From the NCBI RefSeq assembly GCF_003217235.1, contig NZ_QJTF01000020.1, forward strand, positions 1 through 64,000: a DNA stretch of 64,000 bases, written 5' to 3'. A program made the position numbers and the translations under genes. The stretch is from Paramesorhizobium leguminum (GTDB taxonomy: Bacteria; Pseudomonadota; Alphaproteobacteria; Rhizobiales; Rhizobiaceae). Shown piece after piece: positions 62,634-64,000 of the stretch (the first letter of the stretch is position 1; each line of letters begins with the position of its first letter). The notes under the pieces were generated by a model that did not search any database, was not told the origin of the DNA, and saw only the letters and a program-made list of their open reading frames with translations.

Positions 62634-63341
62634 TTATTGCCTAGCCAGCGCCGACGGAGCGGCGCGGCGATGTCGGGAAAGCCGGTATTCGATGAGGCTC
62701 ATCGCCTGCAGGATGATGAAATTCAGAACGAGATAGATGATCGCCGCGTAGAGGAAGACCTCCATCGTGCGGTAGGTTTGCGAGATCAGCCGCTGCGCCA
62801 CGCCGGTCACCTCCCAGACGGTGACGAGGCTGGCGAGCGCCGTCGATTTCATCATCAGCACGATCTCGGTCGAATAAGCCGGCAAAGCATGGCGGAAGGC
62901 GATCGGCGCGAGAATGCGCCGCACCAGCAGGAAACCGGACATGCCGATGGAGCGCGCCGCCTCGATCTCTCGCGGCGAAACGGCGCGGATGCCGCCGCGG
63001 AAGATTTCGGCCGTATAGCCCGCCGTGCAGAGCGCCAGCGAGAGCACCGCGCAGACAACCGGCTCGCGCAAGAATGGCCAGAGGAAGGAATAGCGGATGA
63101 AGCCGAACTGGCCGAGCCCGTAAAAGACCAGGAACATCTGGATCAGCAGCGGCGAGCCGCGGAAGATGAAGATGTAGCCCTTGGCGAAGGCCGACAGGAC
63201 CGGATTGCCGCCGACGCGCATCCAGACGATGACGAGCGCGAGAAGTCCGCCGAAAAAGATCGACAGGGAGAACAGGAGCAGCGTCATCGGCACGGCCTTG
63301 AGCAGCGTGACCATGGTTTGCGTTAGAAAAGCGAAATCCAT
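62634..63341 (-). CDS. polar amino acid ABC transporter permease (HisM/OccM type)
   Basis: A 235-residue permease with about five transmembrane segments. The EAA loop REIEAARSIGMSGFLLVRRILAPIAFRHALPAYS lies near residues 130-163, typical of the His/Glu/Gln/Arg/opine family. FRGSPLLIQMFLVFYGLGQ near residue 60 is also characteristic. It starts 9 bp after the other permease gene. The substrate cannot be told from the permease; the two enzymes encoded downstream suggest an N-methylated or aromatic amino acid. Confidence 0.93.
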   Translation of the reverse strand: MDFAFLTQTMVTLLKAVPMTLLLFSLSIFFGGLLALVIVWMRVGGNPVLSAFAKGYIFIFRGSPLLIQMFLVFYGLGQFGFIRYSFLWPFLREPVVCAVLSLALCTAGYTAEIFRGGIRAVSPREIEAARSIGMSGFLLVRRILAPIAFRHALPAYSTEIVLMMKSTALASLVTVWEVTGVAQRLISQTYRTMEVFLYAAIIYLVLNFIILQAMSLIEYRLSRHRRAAPSALARQ

Positions 63342-63350
63342 GGGCCTGCC

Positions 63351-64000
63351 TCACGCCTTGCCGATGCTTGAGGCCGGCAGGCTGCGGTTCGCCCGCCGCT
63401 CGGCGCTGTTGAAAACCCGGTCGGAGAGGCTTGTCAGCACAAGATAGAGACAGCCGCCCGCGATGAAGAACAGGAAATATTGCCGCGTCGAACCGGCGGC
63501 GACCTGGCTTGTGCGCATCAGTTCGGCAAGGCCGGTGACGGATATCAGCGCCGAATCCTTGAGGCTCAACTGCCAGACATTGCCAAGGCCGGGAATGGCG
63601 AAGCGCAGCACCTGAGGCACAATGATGCGGCGAAGGCGCAAGCCGCGATTCATTCCGATCGCCAGCGCCGCCTCCAGTTCGCCCTTGTGTATGGCAAGAT
63701 AGGCGCCGCGGAAAACCTCCGCCTGGTAGGCGCCGGAGATGATCCCGACCGCAAGCGCGCCGGCGGCAAAGGACGGCAGGCCGAGAAAGCCTTCATAGCC
63801 CAGCGATTGGCCGATGGCCGTGACGGCGGACGAGCCGCCAAAATAGATGAGGTAGATGATCAGCAGTTCCGGCACGCCGCGAAAGATGGTGGTGTAGACA
63901 TGCCCAAGCGTGGCGAGGAGGGCATTGCCGGAGAGCTTCGCCGATGCGACGATCGTCCCAAGCACCGCGCCGATCGCAAGCGCGGTTATGGTCACGGCAA
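63351..64000 (-). CDS. polar amino acid ABC transporter permease (HisQ/OccQ type), partial at window edge
   Basis: The 3' 216 or so codons of a permease whose start lies beyond the right edge; typical relatives have 225-240 residues, so little is missing. Visible features are FRGVPELLIIYLIYFGG and the EAA loop GELEAALAIGMNRGLRLRRIIVPQVLRFAIPGLGN. It pairs with the downstream permease. The cognate binding protein is not in the window and probably lies just beyond the edge. Confidence 0.92.
   Translation of the reverse strand, partial: AVTITALAIGAVLGTIVASAKLSGNALLATLGHVYTTIFRGVPELLIIYLIYFGGSSAVTAIGQSLGYEGFLGLPSFAAGALAVGIISGAYQAEVFRGAYLAIHKGELEAALAIGMNRGLRLRRIIVPQVLRFAIPGLGNVWQLSLKDSALISVTGLAELMRTSQVAAGSTRQYFLFFIAGGCLYLVLTSLSDRVFNSAERRANRSLPASSIGKA

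Overview
The window is about 63% GC by eye. Its gene content points to an alphaproteobacterium of the order Hyphomicrobiales (Rhizobiales), in the Brucella/Ochrobactrum-Phyllobacterium-Rhizobium neighbourhood. The main markers are a ChvE-GguA-GguB sugar transporter, NasS/NasT nitrate sensing, an AglEFGK alpha-glucoside transporter, ChoX/BetC, and an infA-maf-yacG block with tRNA-Phe about 2.6 kb beyond yacG. Many short palindromic intergenic repeats of the kind common in these genomes are also present. No integrase, transposase, phage gene or CRISPR array was found. It reads as ordinary chromosomal or chromid DNA with many ABC transporters.

Layout. 0.1-5.7 kb: a cupin protein, a LysE exporter, an orphan small ORF, a GH25 lysozyme-like lipoprotein and a Tat-exported PhoX phosphatase. 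5.8-15.5 kb: the nitrate assimilation locus on the minus strand, running nasT, nasS, then narK-nirB-nirD-nasA. The narK operon has a perfect sigma-54 promoter followed by an ANTAR-type two-hairpin leader and an intrinsic terminator, so NasT is expected to act by antitermination. nasA carries two different palindromic repeats inserted in frame. 15.6-23 kb: an esterase, a fumarylacetoacetate hydrolase family enzyme, the chvE-gguA-gguB operon and a divergent LacI regulator. 23.1-24.7 kb: a VOC-cupin operon divergent from a MarR regulator, with repeated operator-like sites between them.

24.9-35 kb: surface chemistry genes (a CapD/FlaA1-like nucleotide-sugar dehydratase, ManC, ManB, Ugd) and a large autotransporter. 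A 13-nt poly-G tract near the autotransporter's start puts its best start codon out of frame, the signature of a phase-variable gene. This block lies between inverted copies of one repeat.

35.7-50.8 kb: two divergent sugar ABC operons around an intergenic region with two LacI-type palindromes. The left operon (binding protein, two permeases, ATPase, GH2 beta-mannosidase-like enzyme, TIM-barrel isomerase, Gfo/Idh oxidoreductase) probably handles mannosides. The right operon is aglE-F-G-K plus a glutathione S-transferase. 50.8-56.2 kb: small membrane proteins and lipoproteins, tRNA-Phe, two convergent Gfo/Idh oxidoreductases, yacG, maf, infA and tRNA-Pro. 56.5-59.1 kb: choX-betC for choline and choline-O-sulfate. 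59.1-64 kb: an operon cut by the window edge with a polar amino acid ABC transporter, an aromatic ammonia-lyase homologue that lacks the normal MIO triad, and a sarcosine-oxidase-like flavoenzyme.

The most notable points are the phase-variable autotransporter, the in-frame repeat insertions in nasA, the sigma-54/ANTAR leader, and the MIO-less lyase paired with an amine oxidase.
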